Shown: positions 46,201 through 57,147 of the stretch, piece by piece | Numbering within the stretch: the first letter of the stretch is position 1 | Layout: the number at the start of each line of letters is the position of its first letter | DNA from: Isoetes taiwanensis | Taxonomy: Eukaryota; Streptophyta; Lycopodiopsida; Isoetales; Isoetaceae | Length of the DNA: 64,000 nucleotides | Assembly: GCA_021234155.1 (NCBI GenBank) | Contig: JAJEKV010000020.1 | Span: 17,415,018-17,479,017 of the forward strand | Direction of reading: 5' to 3' | Translations under genes and position numbers: made by a program | Notes under the pieces: generated by a model | Told to the model about the DNA's origin: nothing | Seen by the model: the letters and a program-made list of their open reading frames with translations, nothing else | Databases searched by the model: none

Positions 46201-46770
46201 CCTCTTGTTTTTATCTTCTTCTCTTTCATAACCAAATTTGTCTTCTTGCTTAACAACTAACACAATTTAATATGGGCCATTGGATTATAACAACAAGCAC
46301 AAATAAATCTGGACCCTTGATCTTCTTCCCCCCCTTTAGACCTTTAAAGTGCAATTCTTATATGTTGACTAGGATTTGCCAAAAATCTGGTCAACATCAT
46401 GCCCAAATAAAAAGATGTGGCCAGTCCCCTCGGCCAACCAACTTCAAGACTTTTCACATTTGTAGTACAAGGAGTTAGTCTCCTTTGGCACAAAGAAGAG
46501 CCAACTGGGGATTTCACGGATCCCACCAAACCTATTAAGAAAATGGGGGTTTTAATGGACCCTCCAAACCTAATAAAAATGATAATAATTTGGAGTTTTT
46601 AAGATGTACTCCAACACCAAATTATAACTTGTAGTGTATTCATAAGCATACATCTATGCTATGTAACAACATCACAATGGTATATGCCATGAGATGTCCA
46701 CCACTTCAGAAGCAGGGAAGTCTGTCAAAACCTAAATCCGTAACCTAAATCCTACGGATTTAGTAGGAGA
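43300..46770. other. no recognised gene; short duplications
   Basis: A 41-bp unit (GATTGTATTGGAGCTCCACT...) is duplicated in tandem at 43980-44061. Around 45380-45680 a ~165-bp segment occurs twice with divergence (CTTGCTGGTTCTTGCA, TTTTTGGCAAAAAAtC, GTGCAGGcTTGTCAGAG). Short A-rich runs lie at 45790-45950. No convincing coding sequence. Confidence 0.45.
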
Positions 46771-46772
46771 TT

Positions 46773-49700
46773 ATGGCAGTCCATACAAGAGGGATGCTCA
46801 ACTCAAAAGGTAAGGAGCTAGTTCAAGCCAATGAGGAAACTAGTACAACATCTAAAGCCAAGGACAATGAAGCAAATCAGGTTGTGCCTCCTCCTCCTTG
46901 TCAAAAATACATTAAGAAAGATAAGGAAAGTGAGGATTTTGACTCTTTGTTGAAGAATTCCAAGGTTAGTGTGGATTTGTTAACATTGCTCAAAATTGCT
47001 CCATCTTATAGAAAAAAGGTGTTGAATCTAACCAAGGAGGATGAAGTGGCCTTCACAAATCATATTGAGGAGCATATTTTGACCCAAGAGGAGTATGATC
47101 CAGGTGCTTTTACATGTGTGGATTGATGAGAACTTTTTGACCATAGTGTTGCTTGATGGAGGATCACCACTTAATGTGATGCCTCATCACATTATGAGAT
47201 TATGTGGTTTGGAGATTGACAAGAAAGCCTCAATGGTGCTTCTCTAACACTAAAATCAATCCTATAGACATTGTGAGTAATGTTCCAATTGATATTGAAG
47301 ACATCATAGTGGCTGCTAACTTTGTTCTGGTGACATTTGAAGGTGTTGATGAAAATCAAATATTTATGACTTGCTTTTAGGAAGAAATGGCTATCTACAG
47401 TGGATGCAAGGCATATATGGTCAAAGGATGAGTGCACCATATCAAATGGAAGAAAAAGGTGACTCTCTACAACAAGGTTGGAGAATTTGAAGCCTTTAAC
47501 TTCATTGAAGAAAATTTCTTGATACCAAGTCCTTGTAGTGAGTATGAGCTTGCTGCCCCAACTCAAATATCAGATCCAAAGCTATCCATGGAGGTCAGCA
47601 CATCTCAAGGTGAAAGTATTGCTTTTTCGTGGTTTGATGGAGGAATATCTAAAAGGTTAAGTGTTTGCATCTTCTACTGCTATTCTCAAGGATCATTCTA
47701 ATAGGTTATTGGCTAAAGTTGGCAGGACTTTCTCTAACATTACCTCAAACATGGTTGAGTACAAGGCTCTCATAGCATGCTTAACAAGAGGCCAAACATT
47801 TAGGCATAACTAGCATTGTTATCTTTGGAGACTCGCAATTGGTTTGTAGGCAGGTCTTGGGAGAATATCAGGCCAAAAATGAGGATATGATCTTGCTAAG
47901 AGATAAGATTTTGGAGGAATTATCAAGCTTCAAGTCTTGAGAGTTGCATCATGTGCCAAGAGAGCTCAATGGTGAGTCTGATGCATTGTGTAGGAGTCTT
48001 CTTCTTGAACACTTGGCCGAGGGAGCAATTAAAGAGGAGGATTTGGAGAAGGATGACTTGCAGCAGCTCTATCTAATCTTGGTCATCAATACAAGTGAGG
48101 AAAAGCAAGTAAAAGAGGTAAAAGTCCAAAAGAATGGTCAAAGTAGAGTACTATATGTTGGTGACTTGTTTAAAGAAGAGGATGAAGCTTTTATTATGAA
48201 ATTCTTTGATGAATGGAAGGATCTATTTGCTTGGGACTATAATGAGCTGATTGATGTTGACAAAAATGTATGTGAGTTTGAAATTAAGATCAAGGCAGGC
48301 ATGAAACCTGTTATGCAAAAACTAAGAAGGATAAATGAATCTTTGGTTGGTCTTATCAAGGAAGAATTGTACAAGATAAAGGATGCTGGCGTGATTTCAG
48401 AGATTGTAAACCTGAATGGTTGTCTTGCATTGTCCCTGTTGAGAAAAAGAACAAGACACTTAGGATATGCATTGATTATAGAGACCTAAACAAGGCAACT
48501 ATTAAAGATTGTTATCCCTTGCCTTTTTTGGAATAAGTCTTACATGTTGTTGTAGGAGTAAGGAGATGTATTCCTTCCTAGATGGTTTTTCGGGGTTCAA
48601 CCAAATCAGCATCAAGGAAGAGAATCAATCCAAGACATCTTTCATCATCCTTGGAGAACCTTTGCAATGAGGAGAATGCCCTTTGGATTCCAAAGCGCAA
48701 TGGACACTATATTCAAGGATATGCCTTCCTCATTGTTTAGAGTCTTCTTAGATGATTTGTGTTTGAGCACTTCAGCTAAAGACCACTTTGCTTATCTCAC
48801 TAAGTTGTGTTCTATGTGTAGGAAGGGAGGTGCGAGCCTAAATTTAAAGAAGTGTGTTTTCTTGTGCTCAAAAGGAGATCTATTGGGTCATGAGGTCTCC
48901 ACTAAATGCATCCAAGTTGCTGCAAACAAAGTAGAAGCCTTGAAGAAACTTACTCCTCCCAAAACTCTCAAGCAAGTCAAGAGCTTTCTAGGTATGACCA
49001 GCTTTTTGAGAATGTATGTTCCTCATTGCTCACATACTATAAGTCCTATATGCAGCCTCATCACAATAGGAAAATTTACAAAAAATGAGAGCAAACAGAT
49101 GCTAGTGGATTGGAATGAAACTTGTCAAGCAATCTACCTTGCTGAAACCTCCAGACCTTGAGAGACCTTTCCAAGCCTACATTAGTGTCATAAAGAGAGC
49201 CAGAGATTTGGCATTGCTTAAAGATGATAAAATTGTCTCTTTTGCAAGCAAGATTTGGTCTGAAACTGAGCTTAGGTACTCGAAACTACACAAGAGTCCA
49301 GCAGCCCTCATGTTCATCATAGATAAGCAAGGACATCTCTTGCAAAATAGCCACATCCAAGTGTTTATGAAACAAAACCCAATGTCTCTTCTCTTTGCCA
49401 AAAATCAGCCAAAAGCTAAGCTTTGTAGATGGGCATGTAAAGTCCAAGCCTATGGTATTAGTGTAAAAGTGGTCCATCTAGTCAATGATCCAAGCTCTTA
49501 TCTTCCCAATGCTCTATTTGAATATGAAGATCAAGAAGGATTGGAAGAGAGTGATTCTACTATGGCTACTAACCTTGTTGCTTTTCATGAGAAAGAGATA
49601 GATTGGCAACATGACATCAAGAGATACTTGGAGTACAATGAGGTGCCAAATGACTTGAGCAGCAACCAAGAGAGGAGATTCAAGAAGAAGTGCAAGAAGT

Positions 49701-49850
49701 TTAGGCTCACTGAAGATGTTTTGTGCAAGATTGACAAGGAAGGGGTGCTGCTGGGATGTGTGGACCTTGAGGAGACTACTGCCACATTTTGGCAGCATAG
49801 AAGAGCAATGCACACAATTTGTATATTTTGTCTAACATTTGACTAGTACA
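46773..49850 (+). mobile_element. truncated Ty3/gypsy element, order PR - RNase H - RT - RNase H - IN
   Basis: Gag C-terminus (LLKNSKVSVDLLTLLKIAPS) comes first, followed by EEYDPGAFTC and the protease LLDGGSPLNVM (about 47150). Then an RNase H with WFDGGIS, EYKAL, FGDSQLV and HHVPREL...DAL (about 47626-47990). A linker with LFAWDYNEL and LRRINESL precedes RT (GFNQI, RRMPFGF, FRVFLDDLCLS, VKSFLGMTSFLRMY). A second, gypsy-type RNase H remnant (FQAYISV...SFASKIWSETELRYS) follows, then the integrase start (YLEYNEVPNDLS...RLTEDVLCKIDKEGVL). Gag N-terminus, 5' LTR and integrase core are missing, and several frameshifts are present. The RT box is FLDD rather than YLDD. Confidence 0.85.
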
Positions 49851-49859
49851 TGTGTGCAT

Positions 49860-51470
49860 GAGTTGGAGGTTTGAAGACTTCCTCATTTGAAGACTCCAAG
49901 TTGACACCTCCGATGAAGAACCAAGAGTAGGACATTCATTGGACATCATACAAGTATGGCAAGGAGGTTGAGATTCAAGCAAGAAGAGTTGAGCTTAAAA
50001 AGAAGACCCCTCCAGATTAGAGTTTGGAAGACCCCTCAAGATTAGAGTTTGGAAGACCCCTCAAGATTCTTTGGTCTGTGGCTAGTTCCAAGTCATTTTG
50101 GCACGAGTTCTATTTCCCAAGGCTTCCTTCATGTTCCTACTACCTTAATCACATCCATCAAAACACCCTACATACTTCATAATTCATCTTCATGTCTCAT
50201 CATCATATTCCCCAGCCAAGGTTGGCTAGAGAGTCTTTTTTCCTAAACACATCGCAGATACATCACACACCCATCATACATCCACCACCTTGTGAAAATG
50301 TAAAAAATTCCACCAAATTTGGCTATTCCCATGGTCTAAGACTATTCTCTCTCTCTCTAAAAATAAAGCTAGAGAGAGAAAGTTCACATCTTCGTCAAAC
50401 AAGTGTAAAAGAGCAAAATTTTCAAGTCATTGCACAAAAGTTCTAATGGTATGTGCACAAATGCCAAATTTGATGCTAAAATTATCCACATCATCTTCAA
50501 CAATGTCAAATATCATCCATATCATCACCCAATTACATCCATATCATCATACACGTGTCAACCACCTCATCACCTATTTTCAAAAAGTTTTGACCTAAGA
50601 AAAGTCGTTTTGATACCTTATGTGACATGTCATCATTTCATTGTGCCACATCATCATCCAAGCATATCCACATCATCATACACGTCATCCTCATCTTCAT
50701 CACTTCACAAAAAGTTTTGACTAGAAAAAAGTCATTTTGCCACCTTGCTTGACACATCATCACTTCATTATGCCATGTCATCCATTCGCCACATCAGTCC
50801 ACAAACTTGCCACCTCACCAAATTTAACCACAATTTTTAGCCAAAAAATCAAGATGCTCTTTTTTGTAGCAAAATTCTCCCATCTTGTAGAGCATCAAAA
50901 AAGATACCTTGTGGAAAAAAGAATTTTTGAAAAAGACCTTGTTATGACCTCCATTTTCCATTTCTTGGGATTCGTGCCAAATTTAAAAAATTTAAAAAAA
51001 AATCCTATTCCCTAGGGCCCCAGGGGGCCTAGTCGTTCCTCCTACCCAATCTCCATCCGTTACGTGGTGCCTCCGAGCGTGTGGGATGGCAACAGGCCAG
51101 AATCCACTTGGAGGACAACATGTCAATATTAATAGTCCACATGGATTCTTTCTTATATGCCCAGGTTGAACTTTTCATGTTAGGCCTGTGGGATATTTCG
51201 TCCAGATCTGAAGAACCCTAAAAAAAAGTTCAGGCCAAGATCCAAAAATTTATCATGAAAAAGAAGTCGAATCATCACCTACTGTCCCGATTTGTCCATT
51301 GGCATGCCAAGAAACATCATTTGAAGCTAAAAAGACAAAAAACTTGCTGGATTAGCCAAGATTGGAACGAAACAGGGGATTTAGAAAACGGGGAATTTTG
51401 TGACAGAGTTTTTTTGAAGGCTTTGGGCGAAAAGATCGAGTGGGTTACCTGTGGTGTTGATCGATTTGAT
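49860..51470 (+). repeat. LTR-like region downstream of the truncated gypsy element
   Basis: It is homologous in layout to 23.6-25.2 kb: TGGAGGTTTGAAGACTTCC, a long CATCATC-rich tract, TTTTGACTAGAAAAAAGTC, GTGTGGGATggCA, CTGTGGGATATTTCGTCCAG and GAGTTTTTTTGAAGGCTTTG. It probably contains the element's 3' LTR, but its exact ends were not fixed. A 25-bp unit, AGATTAGAGTTTGGAAGACC plus CCTCA, is tandemly doubled at 50014-50063. Confidence 0.55.
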
Positions 51471-53454
51471 CTTTTGCTACCTCAAAATCTTGAGTTTTTG
51501 AAGCAAACATTGAAGAAACACCTTATTTTTTGAGTTTTAGCATATCCCCAAGACCTGTGAGCTTGGGATTGATTGAAATAATGTTGTTTGGTGTCTAATA
51601 TGAATGAAAATCCACCCTTGAAATCCATTCCCTTAATGGGATTGTAAATTGGGGTTTTAAGAGCTTTAAATTGTTGAAATAAATGACATAAAGTGTAACA
51701 GTGCATGGACCATATAAAGCACGAGGATTGTTGCCACATCATCCACTATGTCTACTTCTGCAAAGCCAGCTGTAAGATGGCTATATGACACACTTTTTTT
51801 ATCTTATCCATTAAAGATTCTTAAACTCTTGGAAAACCTGCGAAGCAGTTAATGGTTTTTCCACCTTACTGTATAGCCTAAGGAAGCCATAGAGAGCTGG
51901 GGCAACAACTTGGAGACCTTTTCAAAAGAAATTGCAAGGCTGCTTTACATTCATTCGAGGTTGGTCCTCCAAAGGGCCAAGATTTAGCGATAATGTGGAT
52001 TTAGCAATAATATGGAAAACAAATTAATTCAAAAGTGCAAAGAAACTAAATTGAGTGATAAAACATGTTTAGGACCAGCCATGCAAATATTTTTTTAGTA
52101 GAGAACTTGAAATTTGTGGAGGTTACTTTGTGCAGGTTACATTGTGTTGTTCAAATGGTTATATTTGACCCGTCAAAATTTCAGGTCACGTGGATCATGT
52201 ATTGTAGCATTTTGGGTGTCTGGCTCACCATAGGCAACCTCCTCCACCCAGGGGGTTATTATGCACTCCTACATTGCATTTTAATGATGGGGTGGTATTT
52301 TTTATAAAATTGCCATTAATCAGAACTTTTGCATGCTATCATAACAATACAACTTCAAACTTCCACTCTTCAAAATTTCCTATAAACAGTCTCTTCTTCT
52401 AGATATTTGCTAACTTATAAGAACCATTTTCCTCCTAATAAATAACCAAAATGCAGTTCAGAAGATTGAAGAGCACTAATATATTTTTATTAGACAAAAG
52501 TAATTCAAAGTAGCCCTCTAAATCTCACATCTTTAGCACTTGCAATCGGCAAGTATGACAAGAATTATTCTCTATAACTTATCCGATTCATAGAATTACC
52601 TTGGCATGAATTTTCTCAAAAATGGCAATTGATGCTCCTTGCTTCTCCTTAGACACTGCAATTTCTTGTTCACGGTCCTAAAGGTAATGTTAATCCACTG
52701 CCTGAAGCTTTAAAAAAAAATCGAATGGTATCCAAACATGGCAGATGTCACCTGCATGTGAACAGACTACTGTTGAACTTACAGTATATTAGATAATGGC
52801 CGGTATTTAAGTTGTTGCATTTCCATTCTTTTGGGGACTTGTTGCATTGCCCACGCATAATAATCTGTTTGAATATCATCCTCATGAATGACCATCTACG
52901 ATCACCCAAATTATTAACACTCTTACCTTAACCTTCCATGAAGTTTCCCTGTTAGGTAGTCTAAAATAAATAAGAAAAGGAGACCTGGAGCTATGCTCAA
53001 GCTGGGCCTCCATAAATGAGCTCTCATTTTGCCCTTTAGTAATAAGTTCATAAAACTAGAATTTAGAGGACACAGATTATTGTCGGAGAATTACCTCCGG
53101 CGATATTAGGAAGATCAAAGAAGAAAAAAGATAGAGTTGCTAGAGCTCAAGAAGTACAGAAGTGTGAAGGCCAGATCTGCTACCTTAGCGAAATCTCTGT
53201 TGTGGTGTAGAGAGAATCGGGAACGACAACTATGGCGAAATCCTAGGAAGCAGAAGCTTTTGTTTCGTTGCTGTCTATTTTTGCCCCAATCGATGGCACA
53301 TGATTTTTTCCTAAATTATGCCAATGAATTTGTCGATCAAGATTTAAATCTGAACATACGTGTACCATTTTCTCCAATTTTAAGAAGCAGCCGCCTGTTT
53401 TTGCGTGACGAAGGAATCTTGCCAACAATAATTAAATGTGTTAGATATAACCAG
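51471..53454. other. no recognised gene
   Basis: Short frames only. The 124-codon plus-strand frame at 53137-53511 overlaps the broken end of the next element and is not recognisable. The region just before it (GCCGGAG-like TCGGAGAATTACCTCCGGCG, 53081-53103) contains a short inverted CGGAG/CTCCG pair. Confidence 0.4.
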
Positions 53455-54494
53455 AACCCATGTTCAAATCTGGTTTTTTCAAAAGTGTGGCTTCACATAT
53501 GGATAGAATGAGAAAGTCAAAGGCCTCTTGGCATTCAGAAGTCCATGTGATAGGTATATGCTTACTTTCAGACTTAGAAAACCTGCCTACCCTTGTCAAT
53601 CTAGAAATGGGACTCAAAATATGAGCAAAATTAGGAATATACATCCTGAGGAAACTTGTCATACCAATAAAACTCTTGACCTGCTTTAGATTCTTGGGAG
53701 GTGCCAGTTTTTTGAGGGCTTCAATCTTATCTTGAGCAACTTGAATGCCTTGGTTGGATACTTCATGTCCTAAGAGTTGTCCTTTTGATGCAAAAAAGAT
53801 GCATTTCTTTGGATTTAGATTAACTCCTGAACTCCTGCATAGAGAACAAATTTTTGCAAGTAACTCCACATGATTAGTAGGATGAGAGCCTAGGCAAAGA
53901 TCATCTAAATACACCCTGAACTCTTCAGCAGACATTGATTTGAAGATAACATCCATTGCCCTTTGGAAGGTAGCTGGAGCATTCATTAAACCAAAAGGCA
54001 TTCTTTTCATAGCATATGTGCCCCAGGGAGTGATGAAAGAGGTTTTTGGCTGGTCTTCTTCCTTAATGCTAATCTGATTGAATCCTGAGAATCCATCTAA
54101 AAATCTACAACATATAAGATCTCCTCTAAAAAAGGCAAAGGGTAACAATCCTTGATGGTGGCTTTGTTGAGATCTCGATAGTCAATGCAAATTCTTAAAG
54201 CACCACTTTTCTTCTCCACGGGAACAATGCAAGATACCCATTCTGGATTAATAATTTCAATAATAACACCTGCATCCACAACATCTTATCCAATTCATCT
54301 TTGATTAGTCCCATCAGTGAAGCATTAATTCTTCTTAATTTTTGAAACACAGGTTTACAACCTTCCTTGATCTTAATTTCAAATTGGCACACCTCAGTTT
54401 TGATACCTGATAGCTCTGAATAATCCCAAGCAAATACATCTTTCCTTTCTTCAAAAAACATTTGTATGCTCTCTTTGTTTTGATATTCAATCAA
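53455..54494 (-). pseudogene. reverse transcriptase of minus-strand gypsy element (family G)
   Basis: Frames in order give [60 protein letters not shown] then YPLP. Next come [17 protein letters not shown] (first catalytic Asp), AMKRMPFGLMNAPATFQRAM and FRVYLDDLCLGS (YLDD box). The thumb/connection QVKSFIGMTSFLRMYIPNFA ends at KKPDL. Matching then stops abruptly near 53460, where gypsy RNase H should start, so the element is truncated there. Two frameshifts near 54100 and 54280 split it. The catalytic residues themselves are intact. Confidence 0.87.
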
Positions 54495-54535
54495 ATCTCC
54501 AACAAACAGGGTTCTAGTCTTACCATTTTTTGTGA

Positions 54536-55016
54536 TTACAATTCTTCAGGATCATTTCTCTCTGATGCATCAATGGTCAAAATAGGACAGAGTGCTTTTA
54601 CTTCATTGTCATCAAGGTCATCTTCAGAAATAGCTCCCTCAGCTAAATGTGACATGAGAGTCTCCCTACATAAGGCATCAGCTTCAAAATTTCTTTCTCT
54701 TGGGATATGAGTGATCTTCCATGAGGCAAAACTTGAGAGTACTCCCATTGCCTGATTCTTCAAGAGCTCTATATCTGCATTCTTTGTTTGATAATCTCCT
54801 GAAACTTGTCTGCAGATTAATTGTGAATCACCATAAATGTGGATATTGGCAATATCCATAGCTTTGGCTTCCTGGAGACCTGCAATCAAAGCTTTATATT
54901 CTGCTACATTAGAAGTGACTTGAGGGAAGATTCTTCCTACTTTAGCTAAGAGTTTGTGAGAAGAGTCTTTCAAAATAGCAGCAGATGATGCAACATTTAG
55001 TTTTTTAGAAATACCT
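54536..55016 (-). pseudogene. RNase H domain located upstream of RT (family G)
   Basis: The frame reads FDGGIS (first Asp; the Trp codon before it is now TGA), then NVAEYKALIAGLQEA (Glu), IHIYGDSQLICRQVSGDYQT (Asp) and ITHIPRERNFEADALCRE (final Asp). These are the four acidic positions of an RNase HI fold. The style, with AEYKAL and GDSQL, resembles the extra archaeal-type RNase H of some plant gypsy lineages rather than the usual gypsy RNase H. It lies between protease and RT, which is not the usual order. The 46.8-kb element has the same arrangement. Confidence 0.82.
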
Positions 55017-55024
55017 CCATCAAA

Positions 55025-55698
55025 TCATAAGAACCCTGTTGGTCCTTGTATGCTGGGAAGTGCACATTCCATAATAAGAGGAACCATTTCATATTTTCTT
55101 GGTCTTGTATTTTTCATCCTATAAGATCCCAAAGGCTCTTCAATTAGCATTTCCTTAATAAAGCTTACCGCTTCTTTGGGGTCATAGGAGCCCTCTTGGT
55201 TGTAAATTGTAGCAGTTTGAGAGCCATTGGAGATGATACATCTCCCTTGAGACCAGACTGGCCTACCATCCACAGTGGCTAACCATCTTCTCCCTAAAAG
55301 TAGGTCATAGATGTCAGATTCATCTCCTATATCTTCAAAAGCCACCACAATAAAGTTAGCAACTACAGTTATGCCTTCTGTATTAACAGGCACTTTAGTC
55401 ACCACACCAATAGGAGTAATTTTAGCATTATAAAAAGATCTTAATAATATAGAAGCTTTCTTGTCCACCTCGAAACCACACTTCTTCATAATATGATATG
55501 GCATGATGTTAAGGGGGAACCCCCATCAAGTAACACATTTGAGAAGGTATAACCTCCTAAAGCAGCTGAACATGTGAATGCTCCAGGGTCTTCTTCATTC
55601 TGTGCTAGAACAAGGTTAGTGGCATCAGTAAAATTAACACAAGCATTCAATGTATCACCACCAGTTTGCTGCAGTACTCTTTCTATAGCTAGGTGCAA
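55025..55698 (-). pseudogene. aspartic protease region of family G element
   Basis: The frame reads ACVNFTDATNLVLAQNEEDP, then GAFTC and VLLDGGSPL, the retropepsin active site with D-G-G. This variant also occurs in some plant gypsy proteases as I recall. A frameshift leads to MPYHIMKKCGFEVDKKASIL and then DIYDLLLGRRWLATVDGRPV, the flap and hydrophobic-G region. It is flanked by frame changes near 55500 and 55690. Confidence 0.8.
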
Positions 55699-57106
55699 TT
55701 TTTAGCAAGGTGAAAAGATCCACACTTACTTTGGAGTTTTTGAGCAAAACATCAACTTCATCAAAGTCTTGATCTTTCTTACCATATTTTTGCTGAGGGG
55801 GTGGAGCTATGATTTGAGCAGGTGATTCCACCATAGGTGGTGAAGACCTGGCAGTGGGATGTCTACTTGATTCAGCATGTACATGAGCTTCATTCATGCT
55901 TCTAGTTTGCATCACCATGACTTCTTCAGATTTGGGAACTTCTGTAGCCTGAATAAATCTTATAGAGGTACTTGGTTCAGCAAATCTCACAGGAGGTTTG
56001 GGCTCTGGTCTCTTTTCTTTTTCTTGCTTAGCAAAATATTCCTTAACAGCACACCGAACATCAGTATGGCCAACTTCTTTACAAAAAGAACAAATAGGAC
56101 ATTCCTTTCCAAAGTGGCCTTTTCTATTGCATTTAGGACATACTTGCCAATAGCAAATTTCTGATGGATGAGAATTCCTATTGCAATGAATACATTCAGG
56201 GTAAGTTTTACCTATTCTTGTAGCCTTGAGTTCAACCAATTGTTTGGTTAGTTCTGCTAAAGCTTCAGTAACCTTAGATAGGTCTGACTTGACCTCTGCA
56301 ACTTGAGAATTAGCTTCCTCCTCTTTAGATTTCTTCTTTTCTTTCTGTATGGCATAAACTGGAATGGAAGGGTGATGATCATAATGTGCATCAGTAGCAT
56401 CAGGGTAAAAAGGATCATGACCATGATGAGAAACAAGGTGCTTGTCAGGCTAAGTAGAGAGCATCTGAGTTAGGTCAGTGGTTCTGGCAAAAACTTTGTA
56501 TATAGAATCAAATCCTTCAGCAGCTTGGACCTTGAGCAACTTCCTTTGGATATCTGGTCTTCTCTCCAACCCATTGATGAAAGCAGTAACTAAAAAAAGG
56601 GTTGGGATTGTGACTTGTGCTCTTTGGCACCTGCTCACAAATGTGCTAAACCTTTCTTTGTACTGATTCACACTCTCTCCTGCATGTATAGAAAAACATT
56701 GCAACTCATTAACCAAATCTTTTGGAGCAGCTAACTTACCAAACCTATCCAGGAACTTCTTGACAAGTTCATCCCACGAAGTGGTACCCATTAACTTCTC
56801 ATAAGTTAACCAAGCACCAGCTTCACTCTCTTCTTTGAAATATTTTTCAAACTCTGAAAGCTTGCACCCTTTCTTGAAACCATAATCCCTGTAATAATCC
56901 TCAAATATTCTCAAAAATTTGTTAGCACTCATACTGGAATCAAAAGTAGGCAAAGGAACAGGGACATTCAACTCGAATTGGTATGGCATGTTTTGAAGCA
57001 GGCTAGTTGAGAAACTTGAAGGCAATGGCCTTTCTCTGCAATGATCTGGTGCATCAACATCTTCTAATGGTTCTTGTTCTGCTGGAAACTTTTGCTTTGG
57101 AGCCAT
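55655..57106 (-). pseudogene. gag with three CCHC zinc knuckles, family G, one in-frame stop
   Basis: The ATG at 57106 starts MAPKQKFPAEQEP. The capsid-like core includes ESEAGAWLTYEKLMGTTSWD then ELVKKFLDRFG, the retrotransposon gag signature, and NQYKERFSTFVSRC. A TAG at 56450 interrupts, but the same frame continues through a Lys/Glu-rich helix to three knuckles of exact CX2CX4HX4C form: CIHCNRNSHPSEIC, CPKCNRKGHFGKEC and CSFCKEVGHTDVRC. It then reaches KNSKVSVDLFTLLKIAPSYR, the same block that opens the 46.8-kb element. The gag packages RNA and forms particles. The near-identical copy at the right edge of the window starts at the same ATG, which supports this start. Confidence 0.87.
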
Positions 57107-57124
57107 GAGTTCTGAAATCCAGGA

Positions 57125-57144
57125 AGATCTCGGTAGAACCTCCA
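57125..57144 (-). promoter_or_regulatory. primer-binding site, probable tRNA-Gln (family G, minus copy)
   Basis: The minus strand reads TGGAGGTTCTACCGAGATCT, three bases inside the LTR. Its reverse complement ends CTCGGTAGAACCTCCA, which matches the 3' end of plant glutamine tRNA as I remember it. Confidence 0.75.
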
Positions 57145-57147
57145 AAA

